A stretch of DNA of 20,495 nt from positions 1 through 20,495 of the IMG/VR virus record IMGVR_UViG_3300023184_000616. One strand, given 5' to 3'. The notes beneath the pieces were generated by a model. That model saw only the letters and a program-made list of their open reading frames with translations. It was not told the DNA's origin and ran no database searches. This DNA comes from a virus. Shown here one piece after another: positions 1 to 6,307 of the stretch. The position numbers and the translations under genes are program-made. Position 1 is the first letter of the stretch; each line of letters opens with the position of its first letter.

Positions 1-511
1 CAATTTCTGTTGATGTGCTGGTGTAACCAAAAGAAATTGTGCTGGCAGTTTCAGATACATTTATGGTTACCCCAGTTGCTCCGTTTTGCACAGCATCGGC
101 ATCAGTGTAACCGAGCGTGCCACCTGTACCGTCTGTGCTGGCCACAACTATATAGGTGCCGGTTCTAGTGTACACACCACGGCGTATCATATACTTGACT
201 TCAAATGCAGGAATGGCAGTGGCATCAATAGTAAAAATTGTATCGGTTGTGTTGTCTGCAATAGTAGCGGTGGTGCCTGCGTTGACAACAAGGTCGCCAA
301 AAGAAAATTGTGTACGGCCACTGAAAACATCTGAGTACTCAGTGAGTACTTCTGTATTACCTATCACAGGAGCACCTTCTTCTAGGGTACCATTTCCTAT
401 GAACAGTTTGCGCTGATCAATAGCCCAGCCAAATTCTGCGCCGGCCAGTTGCGGCACATTTTCTGCTAGACCTTTACGGTTTGTGATTCGAGATACTTGT
501 ACAATTGCCAC
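1..511 (-). CDS. Tail/fiber-type structural protein, N-terminal part (runs off left edge)
   Basis: The first 170 codons of a gene that continues past base 1. It starts at a GTG (509-511) with AAAGGA about 8 nt upstream. An ATG start would lose the conserved beginning. The protein opens VAIVQVSRITNRKG, then LAGAEFGWAIDQRKLFIGNG around residues 22-41. This kind of opening, with a self-describing 'G(E/A)..(W/Y)..D...LF(I/V)G(N/D)G' strand pair, is typical of phage fiber and tropism-determinant N-terminal modules that attach the protein to the tail. The following region is Thr/Ala/Gly-rich beta sequence without a catalytic motif. A GCTAAATA element lies 24 nt upstream, so late expression is likely. 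Structural role is inferred from composition and family resemblance; receptor specificity cannot be judged without the C-terminus. Confidence 0.75.
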   Translation of the reverse strand, partial: MAIVQVSRITNRKGLAENVPQLAGAEFGWAIDQRKLFIGNGTLEEGAPVIGNTEVLTEYSDVFSGRTQFSFGDLVVNAGTTATIADNTTDTIFTIDATAIPAFEVKYMIRRGVYTRTGTYIVVASTDGTGGTLGYTDADAVQNGATGVTINVSETASTISFGYTSTSTEI

Positions 512-530
512 TGTGATAGTCCTTTGGATA

Positions 531-1271
531 TCACATATTTAGCATGTAGTACTGTTCAACCTTGCGCCACCACAAGTTACGGTATCGTTCAAATTCTGCG
601 CCTTCTAACACAAATTCCTGATATACAGGCTTGCCTACAATGTTATGTTGCTCGTCCAAGTCGGGCTTGACGCACATTAAAATAACACCTTTGCGTATGC
701 GTGTGCCATGCAGTTCGTTGTGTGCTTCTGCATAGGCCGCCAGTTGCACAAAGTAATCGTCAATCCATTCACGCTTTTTGGGCTTGTTGGTTTGCTTGTA
801 GTCCAGGATTGACTCTTCGTTTAGGTGTATGCCCGCACCGTCTGTTGTTCCTGCGTAGATGTTGGGGAAATATAGCGGAACTTCAATGCCCCAGAATTCT
901 GACACGTTTTTGAGTCCTTCTTGGATCACAGTTTCTGCCATAATATGGCTGGGCCAGGAGAAAGGATTTGAACCACGTTCTTTGATAGCGCCTTCCTTGA
1001 CATAGTGTTCAAGATAGGTGTGCATACGTGTGCCACGATTGGCTGCTTCAGTAGTGATCTGCTGTGCTTTGACTTCGCCTACTGCTCTGCGCCAGTTATG
1101 CAAGGCTGCCTTGCTGGCTTCACTTTTGGTTTTATCTAGGATTGTGGTCACTGACGGCAAGTTGTTGCCATCTGGAGTGGCGTAGTAACGCCGGCCCTCT
1201 ATTGTGACCCGGGGAATTGGTTGATAATCAAATTTTGGATTGTACAAATTAAACTCTAAAACTTTCGCCAC
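531..1271 (-). CDS. PD-(D/E)XK exonuclease, MGME1/RecB-like
   Basis: A nuclease of the PD-(D/E)XK superfamily, close in layout to the MGME1-like exonucleases of T4-like marine phages. Its likely job is DNA end processing in recombination, replication or host DNA breakdown. With the GTG start at 1271 it has 246 residues. Motifs: YPSVTT-like LPSVTTIL (38-45), GTRMH with H84 and E88, D144 in GTTDG, the catalytic D157-Y-K159, and QLAAYA (176-181). It lacks the cysteine set of Cas4/AddB-type Fe-S nucleases (one Cys), so it is not an obvious Fe-S client of the neighbouring genes. Start choice is uncertain: the frame stays open to 1337 and an ATG at 1319 has AAGG upstream, but those codons lie wholly inside the A-type carrier gene and add a non-family leader. 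With GTG it overlaps that gene by 23 nt. Confidence 0.8.
   Translation of the reverse strand: MAKVLEFNLYNPKFDYQPIPRVTIEGRRYYATPDGNNLPSVTTILDKTKSEASKAALHNWRRAVGEVKAQQITTEAANRGTRMHTYLEHYVKEGAIKERGSNPFSWPSHIMAETVIQEGLKNVSEFWGIEVPLYFPNIYAGTTDGAGIHLNEESILDYKQTNKPKKREWIDDYFVQLAAYAEAHNELHGTRIRKGVILMCVKPDLDEQHNIVGKPVYQEFVLEGAEFERYRNLWWRKVEQYYMLNM
536..543 (-). promoter_or_regulatory. T4-like late promoter element GCTAAATA
   Basis: GCTAAATA on the minus strand, 24 nt before the GTG start at 511. It lies inside the last codons of the exonuclease gene. The same octamer occurs at the same distance before the gene at 5590. It resembles the T4 gp55-dependent late element TATAAATA and related cyanophage variants. 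Confidence 0.5.
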
Positions 1272-1572
1272 ATCCGCACTTGTCACGGATATTAGGATTA
1301 TTAAATTCAAAGCCTTCATTAAGGCCTTGACGTACATAATCTACTGTCATGTTTTGTAGATACACGTTGTCTTTTTGATTGACTAGCACAACAAAATCAG
1401 GTTGTGCATAATTTATCACATACTGTTCCGGTGTATATTCTTTAACGTATTCTAACACATAAGCCAGCCCAGAGCAACCTGTAGTTTTAACACCCAGTCG
1501 AATACCAGCATAACCTTTGGCTGTGACGAGTTTTTGTATTTTGTTTCTAGCAGTGTCAGTAAAATTTATCAT
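1249..1572 (-). CDS. A-type iron-sulfur carrier (IscA/ErpA/HesB family)
   Basis: A 107-residue A-type carrier, the usual family length. It would accept Fe-S clusters (or iron) from a scaffold and pass them to apo-enzymes in the cytoplasm. The three family cysteines are all present: C33 in TTGCSGLAY and C99/C101 in CGCGESF at the C-terminus. The middle part (residues 45-85) diverges from bacterial IscA, so I do not assign IscA, SufA or ErpA specifically. The ATG overlaps the stop of the SGNH gene in an ATGA (1569-1572), so translation is probably coupled. Together with iscU upstream it brackets the radical SAM gene, the obvious client in this operon. Confidence 0.85.
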   Translation of the reverse strand: MINFTDTARNKIQKLVTAKGYAGIRLGVKTTGCSGLAYVLEYVKEYTPEQYVINYAQPDFVVLVNQKDNVYLQNMTVDYVRQGLNEGFEFNNPNIRDKCGCGESFRV

Positions 1573-2264
1573 AAGTGCGCAGACAACTTGTTAGATACTA
1601 TTTCAGTAATCTTTCGCCTTCCTAATAGATTAGGGTGTTCATTACATGGTCGAATGAATTGCTTGACTTGGGTATTGTTTGTATGTAACCAATCGTAAAA
1701 ATCAGAATTTTTGTATTCTTGGAATTTAGCAAAATGATCAGGATCAAAAACTTGTAATACACACTGGGTCTTGGGTAAAATCCAATTTTGATCTGGAATT
1801 AGATTCCACAATGGGTGATGTACCTGCTCTGACCAACTTACATTAAACATGTTCAAAAACCAGCAATAAATCGAATTTTGTTGGCAGTATTGATACAGAG
1901 TATAACACACCCATCCCGATTGCCAGCAATCTTGATAATCATTTATGGCCTCAATATTTTTATCCACAAATATGTTGTGCGGTTTACCATCATCATCATA
2001 ATAGAAACGTCTGCTGCCAGCAGTGAGAGAAAACACAGCATGATCGCCTGGTTTTATGTCGCTCTCAAGCAACTGTTGTATGAGATGAGGTTGACTAGAT
2101 CCTGATTTGGAAAAATTCTTGTATGGTAAGTTTAGTCTATCACTTACCATGGCCGGATAACTTTTAATTGACTCATTTGTCATGTACTGTCCGGCTGAAA
2201 ATAATCTTTCAACTTCACATTTTTCGCTTGACCAACTGTCACCAAAAAAATACAAAGTGGTCAT
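1569..2264 (-). CDS. SGNH/GDSL hydrolase-like protein (copy 1)
   Basis: A 231-residue protein with an SGNH-hydrolase layout: block I GDSW at 8-11 (nucleophile S10), block II N50 and SGSS at 54-57, a block III-like strand with T81 and R85, and a C-terminal NEHPN (H210) in the block V place. Enzymes of this fold remove acyl groups or act on esters of carbohydrates and lipids. The substrate cannot be told here. There is no signal peptide, so it is cytoplasmic or virion-borne. It is joined by ATGA overlaps to the radical SAM gene upstream and the Fe-S carrier downstream. Three related proteins occur in this window (14136-14867, 16928-17692, 19994-20495). Base composition is AT-rich compared with the virion genes. 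Confidence 0.7.
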   Translation of the reverse strand: MTTLYFFGDSWSSEKCEVERLFSAGQYMTNESIKSYPAMVSDRLNLPYKNFSKSGSSQPHLIQQLLESDIKPGDHAVFSLTAGSRRFYYDDDGKPHNIFVDKNIEAINDYQDCWQSGWVCYTLYQYCQQNSIYCWFLNMFNVSWSEQVHHPLWNLIPDQNWILPKTQCVLQVFDPDHFAKFQEYKNSDFYDWLHTNNTQVKQFIRPCNEHPNLLGRRKITEIVSNKLSAHL

Positions 2265-3334
2265 AACATCGCTGGACTGTTAGATACTTTGGTGGTTGAA
2301 ATATTTTTTAATATCAATTGTTTGCAACTTTTGACACAGGTAGTGTGCCATTTTCCACTACTGAGACTCTGTTCCAATTGATTATTAAACAAAGGGTTAC
2401 TAAGAATTTTTTCCATACTGTTACTTAGTAAACTTTGATTGTCAAAACCTTGGGATAAATTTTCTAAGTAAGTTTTGTTTTTACCGTCTAATTGTGCATC
2501 AAAATGCATCATGCAACAAGGCAACACATATCCTTGATAGCCAATATAAATCTTACCAATTTTGGCCCAAGAACAGTTCTTATCATGTGCTGTAACGAAT
2601 TTTTTTACAACTTTTGTTGGCAAGGGTAATTGTTTAAATACCACTGTTGGTGGAAGATCTATGTCTGCGGGGGAAATGTAGTGGGTGTGATTTTTTTGTA
2701 TGACCGGCCATTGGGCTAATCCTTTGAAACGATCAATTTGACACTGTGTATAGATTATTTTCTCACAATTTAATTGTTTGGCTTGATTTTCAACTTGTTT
2801 TATCTGATGTTGATTATGTTTAAACAAAATCATTTTCCAAATTGCCCGCCCACCAGATCCAGTGAATGCAGAAAGATTTCTGAGAATAGTTGTATAATTC
2901 AATCCTACTCTATATAAATGATTTGTATCTTGTAAACCGTCAATACTAAAGGTAACAATAAGCCAGGGATATTTTTTTGCAAGATTTTTCCACCAGTTCT
3001 CGTTTCGAATACTACCATTGGTAGTTAAAATCACTGTTGGACGATCTTTTAATGATGTAACTGCATCTAACAAAATCTCTATGTCAGGATTCATCAATGG
3101 ATCTCCTTTATCCCCTGTAATCCTGATCTCTCTCAAAGAAGTCATACGGTCAAGGCATAGATTTTGCAAAATTTTTTGAAAATTCAAATTAGAGAGAGTC
3201 AAATTAGGATGCAAAGTTCCAGTTGACTCAAAAACATCATCCTGAATTATGTTAAATCTAGGACAATGTGGACACTGAGCATTGCAATTAGATGATGGTT
3301 CAAATACTAAAGATTGGATGTCTGACAATTTCAT
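2261..3334 (-). CDS. Radical SAM protein with SPASM-like C-terminus
   Basis: A 357-residue radical SAM enzyme. The cluster motif CNAQCPHC gives C17, C21 and C24, which bind the [4Fe-4S] that cleaves S-adenosylmethionine. GDKGDPL (74-80) sits where the GGE/GEP SAM-binding motif is expected, and TTNGS (104-108) fits the next barrel strand. A second cysteine set, C254, C273, C274, C333 and C337, resembles a SPASM/twitch auxiliary cluster domain. Such enzymes usually modify peptides, proteins or sugars; the target is unknown. It follows iscU with an ATGA overlap (3331-3334) and precedes the SGNH gene with another (2261-2264). A 60-base sample (2401-2460) is 27% G+C against 48% in iscU (3481-3540), suggesting a separate origin. 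Family is confident, substrate is not. Confidence 0.88.
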   Translation of the reverse strand: MKLSDIQSLVFEPSSNCNAQCPHCPRFNIIQDDVFESTGTLHPNLTLSNLNFQKILQNLCLDRMTSLREIRITGDKGDPLMNPDIEILLDAVTSLKDRPTVILTTNGSIRNENWWKNLAKKYPWLIVTFSIDGLQDTNHLYRVGLNYTTILRNLSAFTGSGGRAIWKMILFKHNQHQIKQVENQAKQLNCEKIIYTQCQIDRFKGLAQWPVIQKNHTHYISPADIDLPPTVVFKQLPLPTKVVKKFVTAHDKNCSWAKIGKIYIGYQGYVLPCCMMHFDAQLDGKNKTYLENLSQGFDNQSLLSNSMEKILSNPLFNNQLEQSLSSGKWHTTCVKSCKQLILKNISTTKVSNSPAML

Positions 3335-3711
3335 CTAGCAGTTTTCTGACGATAATCTGCTACTGCGGCTTTGATGGCGTCTTCGGCCAGGATGGAGCAA
3401 TGTATTTTGACTGGCGGGAGAGATAACTCTTCAGCAATCTCGCTATTACGTATGGATCCTGCTTCCTCAAGTGTTCGACCTTTGACCCATTCTGTAACAA
3501 GGCTACTGCTGGCAATGGCCGACCCACAACCGTATGTTTTGAATCTTGCATCTGTTATGATTCCATTTTCTACTTTGATTTGCAATCGCATTACATCCCC
3601 GCAAGCAGGTGCCCCAACCATACCAGTGCCAACGGTATCGTCAGAAGTAGCAAAACTGCCCACATTTCGGGGATTTTCATAGTGATCAATTACTTTGTCT
3701 GAGTATGCCAT
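3331..3711 (-). CDS. iscU: Fe-S cluster assembly scaffold IscU
   Basis: A 126-residue IscU, almost the length of the 128-residue bacterial protein and very close to it throughout. IscU receives sulfur from IscS and iron, builds [2Fe-2S]/[4Fe-4S] clusters and hands them on with the HscA/HscB chaperones. Ligands C37, D39, C62, H104 and C105 are all present. LPPVK (98-102), the peptide bound by HscA, is intact, so the phage protein looks able to use the host machinery. No iscS, hscA, hscB or fdx is in the window. The stop overlaps the radical SAM start (ATGA), and the cupin gene ends 3 nt upstream of its start. The closeness to beta/gammaproteobacterial IscU suggests capture from a host of that kind. 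Confidence 0.95.
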   Translation of the reverse strand: MAYSDKVIDHYENPRNVGSFATSDDTVGTGMVGAPACGDVMRLQIKVENGIITDARFKTYGCGSAIASSSLVTEWVKGRTLEEAGSIRNSEIAEELSLPPVKIHCSILAEDAIKAAVADYRQKTAR

Positions 3712-3714
3712 ATT

Positions 3715-4005
3715 TTAATTAAATCTTGCGGCCCAAAAAGTTGCACCTTCAGGACCATATTTTTCACTGTGCCACACATGACTGTTTAATTCAAAGTTGT
3801 CACCTTTGGTCAAATGTCTAGTGACTCCTTCTATACTTAGCCACATTTCACCTTGAGCCACGTGAGCCCTAACTGCGAACGGGTGTTCGTGATTACCAAC
3901 TTCTTGATTGGCTTTCCATTCTCGAACCAAAACTTCATCAGAACCTTGTCCCAATGCCCATTCTCGAAATTCATCAAAAGTAAGTTCCAAGTCTAAATCA
4001 GCCAT
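3715..4005 (-). CDS. Small single-domain cupin protein
   Basis: A 96-residue protein that is essentially one cupin barrel. Motif 1 is seen as GNHEHPF with H39 and H41 and a following GE (52-53). Motif 2 is GDNFELNSHVWH with H76 and H79. These positions could hold one metal ion. Stand-alone cupins of this length act as metal- or ligand-binding sensors or as small enzymes; nothing here picks a substrate. The gene starts 2 nt after the His-rich gene and ends 3 nt before iscU, so it is part of that operon. The metal-binding context (His-rich protein, IscU, radical SAM, A-type carrier) makes a metal-linked role attractive but unproven. Confidence 0.75.
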   Translation of the reverse strand: MADLDLELTFDEFREWALGQGSDEVLVREWKANQEVGNHEHPFAVRAHVAQGEMWLSIEGVTRHLTKGDNFELNSHVWHSEKYGPEGATFWAARFN

Positions 4006-4006
4006 A

Positions 4007-4297
4007 TTAGATTCTTATCAGTACTTCTTGATACACACCGTTGATCAACATCAACTGCCGGCGGTAAGCAATTCCATCCAGATACACAATATCTGTGGGT
4101 TGTTGTACTACCACAGGAGGCTGTTGAACTACCACAGGCGGTCTAGTGGCGGCGTATACTACAGCACCCCCAATCAGCGCAGGTGCGACCCAACCCCATC
4201 CATGGCCTCCATGTCCATGATGATAATGACCATGGCGGTGTTGAGCCATGGCCGTGACGCATAAAGTAGCCAAAATCAATGCAACAAGTTTTTTCAT
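4007..4297 (-). CDS. Small secreted His-rich protein
   Basis: A 96-residue protein with a clear signal peptide: MKK, a hydrophobic core, and AMA|Q as the likely cleavage site after residue 18. The mature N-terminus is rich in His and Gly (H20, H22, H24, H26, H27, H29, H32), a likely metal-binding stretch. A hydrophobic Gly/Ala segment follows (about 36-50), then two PPVVVQQ units (53-66) coded by a 21-bp tandem repeat, and a C-terminal 'YLDGIAYRR' domain. Similar small periplasmic proteins are common in proteobacteria; their function is unknown to me. A GGAGG lies 5 nt before the ATG, one of the best ribosome sites in the window. It is the first gene of the Fe-S cassette and has both a sigma70-like promoter and a TAAATA element upstream. 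Confidence 0.75.
   Translation of the reverse strand: MKKLVALILATLCVTAMAQHRHGHYHHGHGGHGWGWVAPALIGGAVVYAATRPPVVVQQPPVVVQQPTDIVYLDGIAYRRQLMLINGVYQEVLIRI
4101..4142. repeat. 21-bp tandem repeat, two copies
   Basis: TGTTGTACTACCACAGGAGG followed by C, then a copy with three changes. It codes for the doubled PPVVVQQ in the His-rich secreted protein and keeps frame. Confidence 0.8.
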
Positions 4298-4315
4298 ATA
4301 GGCCTCCAGAAGTTG

Positions 4316-4344
4316 AGTATACTATATTTAACGTTTGAGATCAA
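4316..4344 (-). promoter_or_regulatory. Sigma70-like promoter of the Fe-S cassette
   Basis: On the minus strand TTGATC (4344-4339) and TATACT (4321-4316) are separated by 17 nt, the ideal spacing; 4/6 and 5/6 matches to the consensus. The start of transcription would fall about 4309, just before GGAGG (4307-4303) and the ATG at 4297. A small inverted repeat TCAAC-5-GTTGA (4341-4355) overlaps the -35 and could be an operator. A host RNA polymerase could thus read the cassette early. Confidence 0.45.
4325..4332 (-). promoter_or_regulatory. T4-like late promoter element GTTAAATA
   Basis: GTTAAATA on the minus strand, 27 nt before the His-rich gene start, inside the spacer of the sigma70-like promoter. 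The weakest match of the set outside the TAAATA core. Confidence 0.35.
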
Positions 4345-4367
4345 CCTTTAGTTGACTAGTTTTGGAG

Positions 4368-4706
4368 TTATTTCATTGCCCGCTTGGCTGCGGCAGCCAC
4401 AATGTCTTGTGCTTTGTTAACCGGCATGGGCACAGGTCCAGAATCATTACCTTTGAACTTGATCATACCTGAATTGGGTTCAATTGGCATTATGACCGAA
4501 TTCAGTGGTGCTTGATTGGCCATGTCAGCCAGCGTTTCTGGAGTGAGATCAATCTGCATGTTGTGTGCCAGTTTCAAAAAGGTCTGCATACTGATTTGTT
4601 TCTGGCCAGCGGTGTCTTGAGCACGGCCTAACAAAAACTCAGCCAACGCCAAAAGTTTTGCGGCAGTGCCATGTGAATGGTCAGAGCCGACTTCGTTGAT
4701 GCGCAT
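4368..4706 (-). CDS. Unknown phage protein with MRINE N-terminus
   Basis: A 112-residue protein that I do not recognise. It begins MRINEV, sharing the M-[KRQ]-[LI]-x-E start seen on the proteins at 4706, 7288 and 9210. The first half is helical with few charges out of place (residues 14-60). The middle has a PIEPNSGMIKFKG beta turn, and the end is an Ala/Lys helix. No signal peptide or membrane segment. Its ATG shares one base with the upstream stop (TAATG), so the two genes are translationally coupled. It is the last gene before the promoter region of the Fe-S cassette. Position next to the scaffold-like gene suggests a virion or assembly role, by context only. Confidence 0.7.
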   Translation of the reverse strand: MRINEVGSDHSHGTAAKLLALAEFLLGRAQDTAGQKQISMQTFLKLAHNMQIDLTPETLADMANQAPLNSVIMPIEPNSGMIKFKGNDSGPVPMPVNKAQDIVAAAAKRAMK

Positions 4707-5590
4707 TATCTACGTCCGCGACCCAAACTGGCTGCTGGTGTGGCAGGCTCGGGTTCGGGTTCTGCTCCTGCCTCTGCAGCCGCGGCGTCAAGTTCTGCGC
4801 CAGCACCTAAGTCGGCACCCATTTCGGCACCCATTTCGGCTCCAATGTCTGCTCCGGCTTCGGCACCGGGTACCACCGGAGCACCTCCTTGACCTGTGAC
4901 CACACCCAATGCGGCTTCCAGTTGGCCTTTGCTGGCCTGCAAGTTTTGTACCAAGCCCGACAAGGCGGCGGCAGCATCTGCGTTGAACTGGGCGGCTTGA
5001 TCAGCGCCAACTTCATTCTTGATTGAATCAATCAAGGCAGGCAATTCTTTGAATTGCATTTCGGTGGTGTCTTCCAACATCTTCTGCACACGATCAACCA
5101 TGTCTTGTGCGGCCAACACAACCTGTGCTTGTTGAATTTCAGATTCTTTCAAGAAGTTGCCAGTGTTGTTTTCCGCCATGCCCAAAGTGGGATTCATCAT
5201 GGCCTTTTGCAAGTCAGCAATTTCTTTCTGCTTTTGTTTGATTTCATCCTGCATCTGTTTCTTTTTTTGCTGTTGTTGCACAGTGGCCAATGCGGCTGTT
5301 TTGGCAGGGTCTGAACTGGCAGCGTCGGCGGCTGTGGCTCCGTATTCACGTAATTGTTGAGTCAAGGCCTGCTCCATCATCATGAGTTTGAGATAAGCAG
5401 GATTTTTTTCGCTGTGATGAAAGTTGGGGCTGGCACGATGCTCACTGACCAGGCCGCGCACACGTTGAAGCATGCTACGCACTTGACGTGGATTCATAGT
5501 ATCAAAAGACACACGTTGGTCAAAGTGACTCTCAAATACTTTAGCGATATGTTTTGTGGGGCGTGTTACGGCCAGTTCTTGCAGTTTCAT
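4706..5590 (-). CDS. Scaffold-like coiled-coil phage protein
   Basis: A 294-residue protein. The N-terminal 80 residues form a conserved-looking helical domain starting MKLQELAVTRP. A Gln/Lys-rich coiled coil follows (about 103-133), then another helical stretch (146-230), then an Ala/Gly/Glu-rich tail with GAEMGAEMGADLGAG-type repeats and a basic GRGRR end. High helix and Glu/Gln/Ala content with a disordered acidic tail is what prohead core/scaffold or internal head proteins look like. No specific T4 gene can be named. AAGGAAG lies about 6 nt before the ATG, and GCTAAATA lies 23 nt upstream, inside the preceding gene's 3' end region. The preceding gene overlaps its start by 50 nt. Confidence 0.75.
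   Translation of the reverse strand: MKLQELAVTRPTKHIAKVFESHFDQRVSFDTMNPRQVRSMLQRVRGLVSEHRASPNFHHSEKNPAYLKLMMMEQALTQQLREYGATAADAASSDPAKTAALATVQQQQKKKQMQDEIKQKQKEIADLQKAMMNPTLGMAENNTGNFLKESEIQQAQVVLAAQDMVDRVQKMLEDTTEMQFKELPALIDSIKNEVGADQAAQFNADAAAALSGLVQNLQASKGQLEAALGVVTGQGGAPVVPGAEAGADIGAEMGAEMGADLGAGAELDAAAAEAGAEPEPEPATPAASLGRGRR
4812..4847. repeat. 12-bp tandem repeat in scaffold-like gene
   Basis: TCGGCACCCATT twice, then a diverged third unit TCGGCTCCAATG. It encodes the GAEM/GAEM/GADI repeats in the acidic tail and keeps frame, so repeat number could vary without breaking the gene. Confidence 0.75.
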
Positions 5591-6032
5591 TGTTGCTTCC
5601 TTGAAGTTGTAGATATTTAGCCCGATTTACACATTTTGTCAATTCATTTTCTATCTGCTGGCTTTGTAATCTTTTGTGGGCGGCTTTGGCTGTGACTGTT
5701 TCCCAAAAAGTTCCATGACTTTTTTGTGCTTGACCGCCACGAACTTCAATGTCGTTACGCAATCGCAACAGGGCAAAATCCAGGTGTTGTATTTCTTGGG
5801 CCAGGTTATACTGGCGGTTTTTGTCGGCTATGCACCAGGCCACAGCACTTCTTGTGCTGGTAAATGTACCCACATTGCGGTCCTGATATGTCAAAGCATA
5901 GCCTTGAGTGTTTTGACGCAACACATATGATCCAAACACACGGTATTTTTCACCGTCTGACACAATGACATTGTTGAGTAATTTGGGCAATTCTTGCTCA
6001 GCAAGAGCCGCAAGTTTTTGACTGGGTTTCAT
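5541..6032 (-). CDS. Unknown phage protein (163 aa)
   Basis: Best start is the ATG at 6030-6032, giving MKPSQKLAALAEQELPKLL. It overlaps the previous stop in an ATGA. The open frame continues upstream to 6101, but that part lies inside the holin-like gene. The protein has an N-terminal helix, a beta region with YRVFGSYVLRQNTQGYALTY (residues 30-49) and a basic helical C-terminal half with Lys/Arg/Gln (75-163). No enzyme motif. The C-terminal 16 codons overlap the start of the scaffold-like gene by 50 nt, an unusually long overlap for this genome. I do not recognise the family; a structural or assembly role is likely from its neighbours. Confidence 0.65.
   Translation of the reverse strand: MKPSQKLAALAEQELPKLLNNVIVSDGEKYRVFGSYVLRQNTQGYALTYQDRNVGTFTSTRSAVAWCIADKNRQYNLAQEIQHLDFALLRLRNDIEVRGGQAQKSHGTFWETVTAKAAHKRLQSQQIENELTKCVNRAKYLQLQGSNNETARTGRNTPHKTYR
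5614..5621 (-). promoter_or_regulatory. T4-like late promoter element GCTAAATA
   Basis: Minus strand, 23 nt before the scaffold-like gene start at 5590. Identical octamer and nearly identical spacing to the site at 536-543. It lies inside the 3' part of the preceding coding region. Confidence 0.5.
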
Positions 6033-6292
6033 TTTAACACGTAGTGACTGACCACATAGCCCAGGGCCGCTGTCAGAAATCCAATTATGCCAATGCCCCA
6101 TCCAATCAATTGTGCATTACGATTGTTTGACATCTGTACCACGGCTTGATGTACATCATGAATTGAAGTCTTCAAATCTGCTGTGTCCTGTTTGACATCA
6201 TCTATTCGGGCTTCCAAGGCACGATAACGTTCAGCACACAATTCCACATGTGCTTCTAGACTTTTCTTTTCGATGTCGGTGGTGTCAGCCAT
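6029..6292 (-). CDS. Coiled-coil protein with C-terminal membrane helix (holin/XhlA-like)
   Basis: An 87-residue protein. Residues 5-56 are a charged heptad-like helix (IEKKSLEAHVELC, YRALEARIDDVKQD). Residues 61-82 are one membrane helix rich in Gly/Ile/Ala, ending SHYVLK. This layout matches the XhlA/hemolysin-type small phage membrane proteins often found with lysis genes, and some holins. No endolysin is next to it in this window, so the lysis role is tentative; a virion tail-tip or internal membrane protein is the alternative. CATAAATA lies 16 nt upstream and TTGGAGCAATC before the ATG contains a GGAG ribosome site. Confidence 0.65.
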   Translation of the reverse strand: MADTTDIEKKSLEAHVELCAERYRALEARIDDVKQDTADLKTSIHDVHQAVVQMSNNRNAQLIGWGIGIIGFLTAALGYVVSHYVLK

Positions 6293-6307
6293 GATTGCTC
6301 CAATATG

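Noticed and set aside
964-974. GGTTCAAATCC-like sequence on the minus strand, resembling a tRNA T-loop
   Set aside because: It lies inside the exonuclease coding sequence (GSNP), with no acceptor, D or anticodon stems around it.
531-1271. Exonuclease as a Cas4-like Fe-S protein served by the Fe-S genes
   Set aside because: Only one cysteine is present, so no 4Cys cluster site exists.
1272-1337. N-terminal extension of the exonuclease (MYVKAL... or MKALNL...)
   Set aside because: These codons lie fully within the A-type carrier gene and read as a hydrophobic leader that family members lack. An AAGG before the ATG at 1319 keeps it possible, but GTG at 1271 is preferred.
2632-2638. Plus-strand TAAATA inside the radical SAM gene
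   Set aside because: Antisense to the gene with no plus-strand start downstream. The same holds for hits near 8360 and 17586; they give a feel for the chance rate.
3371-3682. 103-codon plus-strand open frame opposite iscU
   Set aside because: It mirrors a strongly conserved gene, has no ribosome site or promoter, and reads as low-information antisense.
4341-4355. TCAAC-5-GTTGA hairpin as a terminator after the gene at 4368
   Set aside because: Short stem with no T-tract on the minus strand; an operator over the -35 is more plausible.
6033-6101. Upstream extension of the 163-aa gene
   Set aside because: It lies in the holin-like coding region; the ATG in the ATGA overlap is the natural start.
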